Assembly (NCBI RefSeq): GCF_020421205.1
Contig: NZ_JAIZZH010000001.1
Coordinates: forward strand, 1,285,691 to 1,349,690
Source of the DNA: Hymenobacter pini
GTDB lineage: Bacteria > Bacteroidota > Bacteroidia > Cytophagales > Hymenobacteraceae
DNA length: 64,000 nucleotides
Reading direction: 5' to 3'
Shown here piece by piece: positions 35,109 through 42,967 of the stretch (the first letter of the stretch is position 1; each line of letters opens with the position of its first letter). The notes beneath the pieces were generated by a model. That model did not search any database and had not been told where the DNA came from. It saw only the letters and a list, made by a program, of their open reading frames with translations. The position numbers were made by a program, and so were the translations under genes.

Positions 35109-35990
35109 ATGCTCCGCATCCTACGTCCGCTTTTCGAACCGATTATGCTGCCCCATTGGTGGCAAGATGCCCTGTTGCTGCTGCCCCGCGCAGTGTGCGG
35201 CTACCTGCTCACCGCCGAGTTTGGGGCGGCCAAGTTCGGCCTGCCCTGGTCACCGCCCGACAACAACCTGGGCCTGTTTGAGGTGGCCTTCTGGTTTCCG
35301 CAGGACGTGGCCGCGTATGGTGGCATCTTCGCCGTGCTGCCCGGCTTCTTTGCCTGGATGGGGGCCTTCAGCGAAGCCGTAGGCGGCCTGCTGCTGCTGG
35401 CCGGGCTGGGCACCCGCGTGTCGGCCTTCCTCATCAGCTGCACCATGCTGGTAGCCATTTTCATGCAGCAGCTGCCGCAGGGCATGTGGAACACGCTGCC
35501 CGCCGCCGGTTTCCTGTGGGTGAGCCTGATGGCGCTGGTACTCGGCTCGGGCCGCTTCGGGCTCGATTACCTATTGACCCGCTGGCTCAGCCGCCGCCCG
35601 GCCGCCCCGGCTGCGGCCCCATTGCGCCCCGCCGCGGCCCTGGCGCTGCTGCCCGTGCTGGCGCTGCTGCTCCCCGGCTGCGTACAGCCCGCCCACGATA
35701 AAACGGTGGTGTACCTGCTCGACGTGAGTGGCCACGGCCCGGTGCGGCAGGTGGGCCTGCGCGGCCGCGACAAACCCCTGAGTTGGGAGCAGGACCTGGC
35801 CCTCACGCCCGCCAACTCCGACAGCAGCCTGTACCGGGCCGTTGTGACTACGTATACCGGTTATCTCATCACCGAAGTCAAATTCACTCTTAATGGCGAG
35901 TTTGAGCTGGCCGGAGCCGATAACCGCCGCATCGAATTCGGCCCCGGCGACACCACCGTGTACAGGGCCCGGTTCAACGTACGGCCTTAG
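35109..35990 (+). CDS. DoxX-family membrane protein fused to a carbohydrate-binding-like C-terminal domain
   Basis: A 293-residue protein. Residues 1-165 form a DoxX-like four-helix membrane domain (PRAVCGYLLTAEFGAAKFG, SEAVGGLLLLAGLGTRVSAF). After an Ala/Pro linker comes a hydrophobic stretch ending LLPGC, with the cysteine at residue 191, which looks like a lipobox in the middle of the protein. The last 100 residues (VVYLLDVSGHGPVRQVGLRG, KPLSWEQDLALTP, TEVKFTLNGEFELAGADNRR) have the strand pattern of starch-binding CBM20- or glycogen-binding-like domains. The internal lipobox suggests either a gene fusion or a missed second start. No family member of this exact layout is known to me. Confidence 0.8.
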   Translation: MLRILRPLFEPIMLPHWWQDALLLLPRAVCGYLLTAEFGAAKFGLPWSPPDNNLGLFEVAFWFPQDVAAYGGIFAVLPGFFAWMGAFSEAVGGLLLLAGLGTRVSAFLISCTMLVAIFMQQLPQGMWNTLPAAGFLWVSLMALVLGSGRFGLDYLLTRWLSRRPAAPAAAPLRPAAALALLPVLALLLPGCVQPAHDKTVVYLLDVSGHGPVRQVGLRGRDKPLSWEQDLALTPANSDSSLYRAVVTTYTGYLITEVKFTLNGEFELAGADNRRIEFGPGDTTVYRARFNVRP

Positions 35991-36085
35991 GTTTCAGAAA
36001 CCAGGCTAAGGAAAGTAGGTGCACAACCTCGCAGTGAGGGTGGGCGTTACACGATTCTGTCACGTCCTTACTCCCCTCAGCACTC

Positions 36086-36535
36086 ATGCACCCAAATCCT
36101 TACCGCCGTTTCTTTCTCATGCTCGCCGTGTCGTTCGTAGTGATGTACGTGGTCATGTACCTCAATACCTACGAGCTGGGCGATGTGTACCCGAGCCTGA
36201 TGCGCTTCTACATGACGGTGCTGATGGTGGCACCCATGGCCCTGATTATGCTTCTGTTCATGCGGCACATGTATACCAATCAGCGCCAAAACCTGCTGAT
36301 TGCCGCGGGCTGTCTAGGGGTGTTTGCGGGTACGTTTGCTTTGATGCGGACGCAGACTTTCGTGAACGACCGGCGCTGGGTACAAGCCATGATTCCGCAC
36401 CACTCCATTGCCATTCTCACCAGTGAGCGGGCCAGCCTGCAAGACCCCGAAGTGCGTCGTCTGGCCCATGACATCATTCAGGCCCAGCGTCGCGAAATTG
36501 CTCAGATGAAGCAAATGCTGAAACGCCTGAAATAG
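36086..36535 (+). CDS. DUF305 domain-containing membrane protein
   Basis: A 149-residue protein with three N-terminal membrane helices (about 8-27, 42-62, 70-88) and the C-terminal DUF305-type segment. The conserved core is visible as WVQAMIPHHSIAILTSERASLQDPEVRRLAHDIIQAQRREIAQMK, with the MIPHHSIAI histidines likely binding metal. DUF305 proteins often accompany copper or heavy-metal handling genes; no such neighbour is present here. Divergent in position from the DoxX fusion by only 95 bases, same strand. Confidence 0.9.
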   Translation: MHPNPYRRFFLMLAVSFVVMYVVMYLNTYELGDVYPSLMRFYMTVLMVAPMALIMLLFMRHMYTNQRQNLLIAAGCLGVFAGTFALMRTQTFVNDRRWVQAMIPHHSIAILTSERASLQDPEVRRLAHDIIQAQRREIAQMKQMLKRLK

Positions 36536-36676
36536 CAGGGGGCCGGTACGCAAAAGCAACATGGCTGCGTGGGTGGGCATCTCAATTCAGCACCTACTGA
36601 TTTAACCCGGCCCGCCAACGGATGCGCTGGTCCCAATGCTCATATCCCCTTCGCCTACCATTGAATCCCGCTTAGG

Positions 36677-39016
36677 CTACTTCTTGCCCGCCTGCATCAC
36701 GGGGTGGCGGCTGAGGTCGAAGGGCTGAGCGAAGGGCACACCGGCCAGGGCGGCATCGTTCTGCTGTTGTAGGGCCTGGCGGGCCGCGTTGGGCAGTAGG
36801 GTGTGGGTAGCGAGGGGGCGGCCCTGGGTATCCTGCACCTGCACCCGCAGCTCCCGGGCCGACTGGCGTAGGTGCAGCGTGGCCCCATCGGGCAGCTGCA
36901 CTTCTTGGGTGGGGAAGGGCGCTACGTCCACCACGGCGGTGGTGCTGAAGCCGTGCAGGGTGTAGCTGTGGGCGGCGGTGGCGCCGGGCTGGTATTGGGC
37001 ATCCAGCTGGCCTGCGCCGAGGCGCACGGTGTAGCTGAGGGCCGGGCAGACCTGGGGTAGGCGCGGGGCCAGCGTGAGGCGGCCGGTGCCCAGGTTGGGG
37101 CGGATGCCGAGGAAGTACTGGTACCACACGCGCAGCTGCTCGGCGTTGGACCAGGCCTGCAGGTAGGTGCCGGTGAGGCGGGGCCAGGCTTCGCCGGGGT
37201 GCGGGTAGGCGTCCATGTTTTCGCTCAGGCCGCCCACCACGCCGCGGGTCAGGGCCTGGCGGTTCATATTCTCAAACAGCTGCCAGGCCGTGGCCGACTG
37301 CCCGGCCTCCAGCATGCGCTGCATGGCAATGCCGTTGTTCCAGAGCCACACGGCTCCGCGGTGGTAGGCCGCATCCTTGTGGTACACGCCGGGGGCGAGG
37401 TGGTAGGGGTGGAAAGCCGGGTCTTGTCGGTTGAGCGAGGCCACGCCCCAGGGGTACACCAGCTCCTGCCAGCACTGGCGCACCACTTGGCGGCGCAGGG
37501 CCGCATCGGGCACCAGGTCGAGGGCGTAGAGCTGGTTGGGGCGCAGGGTGAAGTCGGGGCGGTTATGGGCGTCGAGGCGGTCGGCCAGGTAGGGGTGTTG
37601 GGCGTCGGGGGCGTAGTCGCGGGCGAAGTGGGCCTGCACCCGGTCGGCCAGCTGCTGCCACTGCTGCTGGCGGCCGGCGTCGTGCAGTAATGCCGCAAAT
37701 GCCGCACCGGCTCGCAGCTGCTCCACCCACAGGGCCTGAATGTCGTTGGCGCGGGTGCCGCGGGGCGTGTAGGCCACCAGGTTCTGATCACGGGCATCCA
37801 TCCAGGTTTCGTTGTCCTCGTGCAGCAGGTAGCCTTTGTTGTCGGTCCAGTACTTCAGCGCCCCCTCAATGCTGGCCCGCACGTTGGGGTAGAGCTGCCG
37901 CACCAGGGAGGTGTCGCCGGAGTAGCGCACGTAGTCCTGCAGCCCCAGCACGAAGCGCGGGGTGCCATCGGTGGTGTGGTAGTCGATGTTGCTGGGGTTG
38001 ACGATGTTGGGCACCCGCCCGTAGTAGCGCGAGGTGGGGTCGAGCTGCTGGTACTGGGCAAACGACAGCAGGATGCGCCGGGCGGGCCCGAACTGCCCCG
38101 TCACCAGGGCCGTGCCGGGCAGGGAGATGAACTCGTCGCGGCCCCAGTACTCGTTGAACCACGGCAGCCCGGCGTAAATGCCCTCGCCCTGCTGGTGGGT
38201 GATGAGCTGGTCGGTGGTGGCGTGCAGCCAGCGCAGGGCCCGAGTCAGCGAGTCGTTGGGGCTGTATAGGTACACGGGGCCGCGCAGGTACTCGCCCATG
38301 CGCTTGCGGCGGGCCTGCTTCAGCTCCTCGCCCCGCTGCTGCGCCTCCCGAATCAGGGCCGTAGCCTCCGCCTCATCCTTGCCCACCGCCACCAGAAAGC
38401 CGGTGCCGCCGGTAGTCTGGGCGCGTTGGTTCTGTACCGTCAGCGCCTGCCCGGTTTGGCGCGGGGCCACGGCCAGCAGGAAGTTGCCCTCCCGCGCCGA
38501 GAAGAACGCCACGTCGGCCTGCTGGCGCAGGAAATTCACGTTGTCGCCCTTCAGGTGCAGGGCGAGGGGCGCGTTGTGGGTCTGGTCGAGGTCCACGGCC
38601 AGCACATTGCGCTCATCCAGCAGCCACAGGGTTTCCACCGCGCCGCCGGCGTACCGGCGCTGCAGCTGGTGCGGGTACACGGCCACTTCGGTGGCGGCGG
38701 CGTTGTCGAGGGGCTGGCCGTCCACCCACAGCTCGTAGCCGCCGAACACGCGGTTTTTGGCTACGTTCAGGCCCTCAAACCAACTCCACTCGGGGTGGTC
38801 GGTGCGGTGCGTCTGGGTGAAATAATAGGCGGCGGCTTTGTTGGTAAACGACACCGGGCGGTTGGCCGCGCGGGGCACCACCATGCGCATCTGCGCCAGC
38901 AAATCGGGGGCCGAGGGACGGGACATGGCAGTGGGGCGGCCGGGGCGGCCAGCGGTGCAGGCGGCGACGGCCACCAAGAGCAGCGGCGCGGCCCGGCGAA
39001 CCAGGAAGGAAGACAT
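36677..39016 (-). CDS. Amylo-alpha-1,6-glucosidase/trehalase-like glycoside hydrolase lipoprotein
   Basis: A 779-residue exported (alpha/alpha)6-barrel hydrolase. ATG 39016 gives a lipoprotein signal ending VAVAAC. The N-terminal half is a beta-sandwich (FEGLNVAKNRVFGGYELWVDG). The catalytic barrel carries GLPWFNEYWGRDEFISLPGTALV, the acidic pair in GYLLHEDNETWMDARDQN, and GGLSENMDAYPHPGEAWPR. This layout fits the debranching-enzyme C-terminal/MGH1-like family, cleaving alpha-glucosidic branch points or related oligosaccharides; the exact linkage cannot be read. A TACCTTTA box lies 20 bases upstream. It runs ahead of, and opposite in order to, the PBP gene on the same strand. Confidence 0.85.
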   Translation of the reverse strand: MSSFLVRRAAPLLLVAVAACTAGRPGRPTAMSRPSAPDLLAQMRMVVPRAANRPVSFTNKAAAYYFTQTHRTDHPEWSWFEGLNVAKNRVFGGYELWVDGQPLDNAAATEVAVYPHQLQRRYAGGAVETLWLLDERNVLAVDLDQTHNAPLALHLKGDNVNFLRQQADVAFFSAREGNFLLAVAPRQTGQALTVQNQRAQTTGGTGFLVAVGKDEAEATALIREAQQRGEELKQARRKRMGEYLRGPVYLYSPNDSLTRALRWLHATTDQLITHQQGEGIYAGLPWFNEYWGRDEFISLPGTALVTGQFGPARRILLSFAQYQQLDPTSRYYGRVPNIVNPSNIDYHTTDGTPRFVLGLQDYVRYSGDTSLVRQLYPNVRASIEGALKYWTDNKGYLLHEDNETWMDARDQNLVAYTPRGTRANDIQALWVEQLRAGAAFAALLHDAGRQQQWQQLADRVQAHFARDYAPDAQHPYLADRLDAHNRPDFTLRPNQLYALDLVPDAALRRQVVRQCWQELVYPWGVASLNRQDPAFHPYHLAPGVYHKDAAYHRGAVWLWNNGIAMQRMLEAGQSATAWQLFENMNRQALTRGVVGGLSENMDAYPHPGEAWPRLTGTYLQAWSNAEQLRVWYQYFLGIRPNLGTGRLTLAPRLPQVCPALSYTVRLGAGQLDAQYQPGATAAHSYTLHGFSTTAVVDVAPFPTQEVQLPDGATLHLRQSARELRVQVQDTQGRPLATHTLLPNAARQALQQQNDAALAGVPFAQPFDLSRHPVMQAGKK

Positions 39017-39035
39017 AGGCAATCGGCTAGGACGG

Positions 39036-39043
39036 TAAAGGTA
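39036..39043 (-). promoter_or_regulatory. Candidate -7 box TACCTTTA upstream of the glucosidase
   Basis: TACCTTTA on the minus strand, one base from TAnnTTTG, 20 bases before the ATG at 39016. Confidence 0.25.
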
Positions 39044-39101
39044 CGTGCTCAAACACACGCGCCGAGCCAACTACCCCTTCTCCGTTAACCGTGTTTTGTG
39101 A

Positions 39102-40919
39102 TTACTCCCGCCTTGCCCGGCTTATAATGCGCCGCTCCCAATGCTTACGCTTGGGGGCAATGTAGCCGCGCAGGTATTTCTCCATCACCATCACGGCGCA
39201 GGGTGCGGCGGCGGTGGCCCCGAAGCCGGCGTTTTCCAGGTACACCGCCACGGCAATTTTGGGGTTGTCGGCCGGGGCAAAGCCTACGAAAGCTGCGTGG
39301 TCGTCGCCCTCGTCGTTTTGTACGGTGCCGGTTTTGCCGGCTACGGTAATGCCCACGTCGGCCAGGCTGGAGGCGTCGGCGGTGCCGCCGCGCTGCATGA
39401 CGGCCACCATACCGGGTACCAGGGCCGCAAAATGCACGCTATCCACCAGCGTGTGGTGCTTTTCGGTGAAGCGGGAGAGGGGGCCGCCCTTGCCGATACC
39501 GCGCACCAAATGGGGCGGGTAGTACCAGCCCCGATTGGCAATAATGGCCGCCATGTTGGCCATCTGCAGGCCCGTCAGGTTGATTTCGCCCTGCCCGATA
39601 CTGAGTGAGTAGATGGAGCGGTAGGTCCAGCCCCGGGTGCGGCGGGCTTTGTCGTAGTACGCGGGCGTGGGCAGGAAGCCGGGCGCCTCGCGCGGAACGT
39701 CTACCCCCAGCGTAGTAGCAAACCCAAACGAACGGACGTAGCGCCGCCACTGGGCCAGGTTGGCGTGGCGGGCCGCCACGGTATCTCCGGCCAAAGAGTC
39801 AGGCACGCAGTCGATCAGGCTTTGCATCACCTGGTAGAAGTAGGGGTTGCAGCTGTACTTGAGGCCGGCGGTGAGGGTGCGGGCCGGGCGGTGGTGGTGC
39901 ACGCAGCTCACCAGCTCCTGGTTGCAGGGATACGCGCTGGCCGGCGTAATGGCACCCAGCTGCAAGGCCACGGCGGCATTCACCAACTTGAACACCGAGC
40001 CCGGCGGGTTGGCCAGCGTGGCCGGACGGTTGAGCAAGGGCAGGTCCTCGTGGTCCAGCAGCTCGGCCCTTACCCCGGCTTGGTCGGGGGCGGTGATGGT
40101 GCTGGCCGGGTATACCGGGGCTGATACGTAGGCCAGGATTTCGCCGGTGCGCGGGTCCAGGGCCACCAGGTAGCCTTTGCGGTTGCCCAGTAGCTTTTCG
40201 GCGTAGCTCTGCAGCTTCACGTCGATGGTGAGGTGCAGGTCCTGGCCCTGCTGAAATAGGGTGTCTTTTGTCCAGCTGCCGTGCTGCCGGCCCTGCTTAT
40301 CCACTAACGGGTGCAGGTAGCCCCGGTGCCCGGCCAGCAGCCCATTATAGTAGCTCTCCACCCCACCGTTGCGCAGGCGGTAGAAGCGGCCGCGCTGAGT
40401 GCGCCGGGCCTGGCCCAGGAAGGGTTGGGCCTCGGCGTAGGTGTAGCCCAGCACCGGGGCCCCGGCCGGGGTAGTATAGGTGCGGCGCGGGCGCTCCGTC
40501 AGGGTCAGGCGAGGCACGGTTTGGCTACTGTCGCGGCGCACCCGCTCGGCTTCGGCCACCGTCAGGCGCAGCTGCACGGGGTAGCCGGAGCCCAGCCGAT
40601 ACGCCGGCACGGCCTCCCGAATACGCTGGCGGACGGTGGTAGAGTCCCAGCCCAGCAGCTCACCCAGCTTCAGGGTATCTAGCCGGTTGGGCAGCTTCAG
40701 CAGAAACTGCGGCCGGGTATCCACCAGTACCGAGTCGTGCCTATCCAGAATGCGGCCGCGCTGGGGCACGTCGGGCAGGACCACGCGGCGGGCCTGGTAG
40801 CGCACCCGCACATCCTGGGCCGGGGGCAGCTGGGTTGACTGATCGGGGGAGGAGCAGGCGGCCAGTCCGGCCAGCAGTGCCAGCAGACCGTCTTTCCACC
40901 TGTTAAGAGCCGTGCGCAT
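39102..40919 (-). CDS. Penicillin-binding transpeptidase with lipoprotein N-terminus
   Basis: A 605-residue class B penicillin-binding protein that cross-links peptidoglycan. The dimerisation domain carries RGRILDRHDSVLVDTRPQF near residue 55. The transpeptidase domain shows S308-x-x-K in PPGSVFKLVN, SCN in YSCNPYF, and KTG in VAGKTGTVQN near the C-terminus. Unlike ordinary class B PBPs, which have a single transmembrane helix, this one begins with a lipobox (LLALLAGLAAC, Cys ~22), so it should be lipid-anchored. No mre or rod genes are adjacent. It may be a secondary PBP2-like enzyme. Confidence 0.9.
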   Translation of the reverse strand: MRTALNRWKDGLLALLAGLAACSSPDQSTQLPPAQDVRVRYQARRVVLPDVPQRGRILDRHDSVLVDTRPQFLLKLPNRLDTLKLGELLGWDSTTVRQRIREAVPAYRLGSGYPVQLRLTVAEAERVRRDSSQTVPRLTLTERPRRTYTTPAGAPVLGYTYAEAQPFLGQARRTQRGRFYRLRNGGVESYYNGLLAGHRGYLHPLVDKQGRQHGSWTKDTLFQQGQDLHLTIDVKLQSYAEKLLGNRKGYLVALDPRTGEILAYVSAPVYPASTITAPDQAGVRAELLDHEDLPLLNRPATLANPPGSVFKLVNAAVALQLGAITPASAYPCNQELVSCVHHHRPARTLTAGLKYSCNPYFYQVMQSLIDCVPDSLAGDTVAARHANLAQWRRYVRSFGFATTLGVDVPREAPGFLPTPAYYDKARRTRGWTYRSIYSLSIGQGEINLTGLQMANMAAIIANRGWYYPPHLVRGIGKGGPLSRFTEKHHTLVDSVHFAALVPGMVAVMQRGGTADASSLADVGITVAGKTGTVQNDEGDDHAAFVGFAPADNPKIAVAVYLENAGFGATAAAPCAVMVMEKYLRGYIAPKRKHWERRIISRARRE

Positions 40920-41055
40920 GGGGTAAAGCTAGCCAATTGCCAAGCTTCGGCGGCGCGGCTCTCGGTGAACGGACCCTCCTGGCGGTCCGAATCGGGCCAG
41001 GGACCGGTATTGCCCGGTAGGTTTGCTCCTTACCCGGCCTCTGGCACTCTACAAA

Positions 41056-41286
41056 ACGACTGGAAGAGGTGAGGCGAAGATTTGAAGAATTGGAGCGAGG
41101 CTTTGGGATGTTGGGGCTAGGCTTTGGGGAGGTGGGACTAGGGTTTGAGGGGCTGAGTCCAAGCTTTGGATGGTTGGGGCTATGCTTTGGAGGACTGGGG
41201 CCGGGCTTTGGAAGACTGAGGCTAAGCTTGGGAGAATCGGGACGTACGTTTGAACAATTGGGGCGTGAGTTGGGAGAGCAACGCAG
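41056..41286. repeat. Degenerate 21-bp tandem repeat array (array 1)
   Basis: About 11 contiguous units of exactly 21 bp, e.g. AGGCTTTGGGATGTTGGGGC(T) at 41098, then units starting at 41119, 41140, 41161, 41182, 41203, 41224 and 41245. Consensus is roughly ARGCTTTGGRRGRYTGGGGC. No spacers, so not a CRISPR array. Because the period is seven codons, several frames stay open on both strands; the frame at 41069-41389 on the plus strand would give a Gly/Phe/Leu heptad repeat, but I do not trust it as a gene. The array is followed after 28 bp by the palindrome at 41315. Confidence 0.8.
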
Positions 41287-41314
41287 CGGTGAGGTGGCCA
41301 GGTGCGGTTGTAGT

Positions 41315-41405
41315 GACGCAACCTTGCGTCTCGTCGTTGAACGAAGACGCCGGAGTTCGTTCAAGGTACACAACATCAGCAACGATTGAGACGCAAGGTT
41401 GCGTC
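41315..41405. repeat. Palindromic element adjoining array 1
   Basis: GACGCAACCTTGCGTCTC (41315-41332) is the exact reverse complement of 41388-41405; each arm is also itself palindromic (GACGCAAccTTGCGTC). Inside lies a further hairpin, TTGAACGAA (41337-41345) with TTCGTTCAA (41356-41364). A compound, cruciform-capable element. Bases 41406-41544 hold G+C-rich small inverted repeats and no gene. Confidence 0.8.
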
Positions 41406-41544
41406 TCTACAGCCAGCGACACCCTACAAGAAAGCGCCGCCCGGCCGACTCCGCGCGGCGCGGTACCGGCTGGCCGCTGCGGCGGCTTTGGGAGGCTGGC
41501 GCTTCTAGCTGACGGGCACCGAGTTATGGTATGAGACAAGAAGA

Positions 41545-42273
41545 TTATTTCCTCTGGCTTTTACGATAATTCTCTCGCGCCTTCTTCAAGCGCCTTTTAT
41601 CAGCTGACGAAAGTATTCTACATGCTATAGTCATGCTGCTATTCATGTAGCACTCGTAAGGAATAGTTGCGGTAAATGATTTCCATTCGTCTTGGGCGCG
41701 AGCCAGCATTGAAGCATCTTGAACAAACCGGTTCACCATAATGGCCTCTTCAAGACTGCCCTGCGCGGTAGGAGTCCAATAGGTTTTTAGATAATACTCG
41801 TTACTATCAACTGTCTCAATAATGTACTCTATGCCATCAAAACCTTGACGCCATTCTTTGATTTGCTCTTGGTCAGGCAAGTCCTGAATGCTGCTAGTGA
41901 TAATTAAATGATATAGTTTTCTGGTAGTGACTGTGTCAAAAGGGACAGCACGCACTGCTATTCTATTTGTTGGTTCTTCCCCTTCAGGTGAGTGCTCCTT
42001 AGCCCATGAAACTAATTGCCCTTGAAAGCTGCCTGTAGACTCTTGCCATATCTCAATGGCTTGTCTGTCCATCCATAGCCGGAAATGAAATTTATGCGTG
42101 GATTTAGGTAAAGCAATGAGTGATAATTGTTGTGCTAGCTCACTCTGATATTTGTACCAGAAGGTTGTGTCGCCTCGCTGATTCAGAGGTATATGTAATT
42201 TTCTTTCCTGTGCTATGCCTATAAAAGGAGCCAGCAAAAGAATCAGCAAAACCAATTGACGAAATAATTCCAT
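41545..42273 (-). CDS. Hypothetical exported protein, low-G+C gene
   Basis: A 242-residue protein; ATG 42273 gives a signal peptide (MELFRQLVLLILLLAPFIGIAQ). The mature protein is charged, with mixed helix and strand; segments HKFHFRLWMDRQAIEIWQES and TRKLYHLIITSSIQDLPDQ stand out. I do not recognise a family. Its codons are distinctly richer in A and T than those of the surrounding genes, like the next gene upstream, which suggests acquisition. Oddly, a terminator-like hairpin ends only about five bases before the start codon; the alternative start 51 bases earlier would put that hairpin inside the coding sequence. Confidence 0.6.
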   Translation of the reverse strand: MELFRQLVLLILLLAPFIGIAQERKLHIPLNQRGDTTFWYKYQSELAQQLSLIALPKSTHKFHFRLWMDRQAIEIWQESTGSFQGQLVSWAKEHSPEGEEPTNRIAVRAVPFDTVTTRKLYHLIITSSIQDLPDQEQIKEWRQGFDGIEYIIETVDSNEYYLKTYWTPTAQGSLEEAIMVNRFVQDASMLARAQDEWKSFTATIPYECYMNSSMTIACRILSSADKRRLKKARENYRKSQRK

Positions 42274-42276
42274 AAA

Positions 42277-42311
42277 AACGGGTGCTACCTCTCGCAAGGT
42301 AGCACCCGTTT
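42277..42311 (-). terminator. Hairpin immediately before a start codon
   Basis: AACGGGTGCTACC pairs with GGTAGCACCCGTT (13 bp, short loop), followed on the minus strand by TTTTTATG, where ATG is the start used for the downstream gene. It may terminate the gene at 42414-42950, or act as an attenuator for the next gene. Confidence 0.6.
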
Positions 42312-42413
42312 CCATTTCATCCAAAGCTGCCCATAGTAGCGCGAGTCAAGCCTAGCCTAACGCGCGCCAGATGGGGAATGTAGGATGTTGCATCAGCTAT
42401 AATATACCTTAAT

Positions 42414-42950
42414 TCAAGAAGCTCTACTTGCTTTTACAGCAGCTATGAAAACAGCAGAATCGACAAAAGAACGTTTTATATGCGGCTCTAAGGTTTCAAT
42501 CAGTGATGCTTCATCATCATTCAAGTCGAGAAACATTATCTCACTTTCATGATTGATATATGTTGCAATTAATCGTTCACCACTGAAAAAGTAGGTGCAG
42601 TCGAATTCGTAATAGTTGAGAAATTTCTTGCTTTCAAAATGATGAACTGCAAACTCATATTCTAAGAGCTTAGCCCGACAATTGTCATTGAGCTGAAATT
42701 TACAAACTATATCACCATCGGCTTCAGACAAGCCAATAATATTAAGCTCCCAGTCAGCAAAATAATTTAATCCATCTGGGAATAAATCTGCTTTTTTAAA
42801 AACGCTGTCAAAAGCAAAACTGTCAGCAATTTTGAATACATAATTGCTAAGCACGTTTTTCCATTCTTCGTCGGATATGGAATCCCAAGATGGAAAACCG
42901 GCGGTTTCCAGGTTAAGGTTGCTGAAGAATGATTTGTTGTGCAGCGCCAT
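42414..42950 (-). CDS. Hypothetical protein, low-G+C gene
   Basis: A 178-residue soluble acidic protein that I do not recognise. Aromatic- and Asp-rich composition (EEWKNVLSNYVFKIADSF, YYEFDCTYFFSGERLIATY, MFLDLNDDEASLIETLEP) and strong A+T bias recall small immunity or SMI1/KNR4-like proteins in outline only, with no motif to prove it. It begins 17 bases downstream of icmF on the same strand, so it may be transcribed with icmF, yet composition says it arrived separately. Confidence 0.6.
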   Translation of the reverse strand: MALHNKSFFSNLNLETAGFPSWDSISDEEWKNVLSNYVFKIADSFAFDSVFKKADLFPDGLNYFADWELNIIGLSEADGDIVCKFQLNDNCRAKLLEYEFAVHHFESKKFLNYYEFDCTYFFSGERLIATYINHESEIMFLDLNDDEASLIETLEPHIKRSFVDSAVFIAAVKASRAS

Positions 42951-42967
42951 TTTGATGCAATCAGCAA

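Noticed and set aside
41056..41286. CRISPR array
   Set aside because: Units are contiguous and degenerate, with no unique spacers and no cas genes nearby.
41069..41389. Gly/Phe/Leu heptad-repeat frame over array 1
   Set aside because: A 21-bp period keeps all frames open automatically, other frames there are equally open, and the composition follows the nucleotide repeat rather than any known protein repeat.
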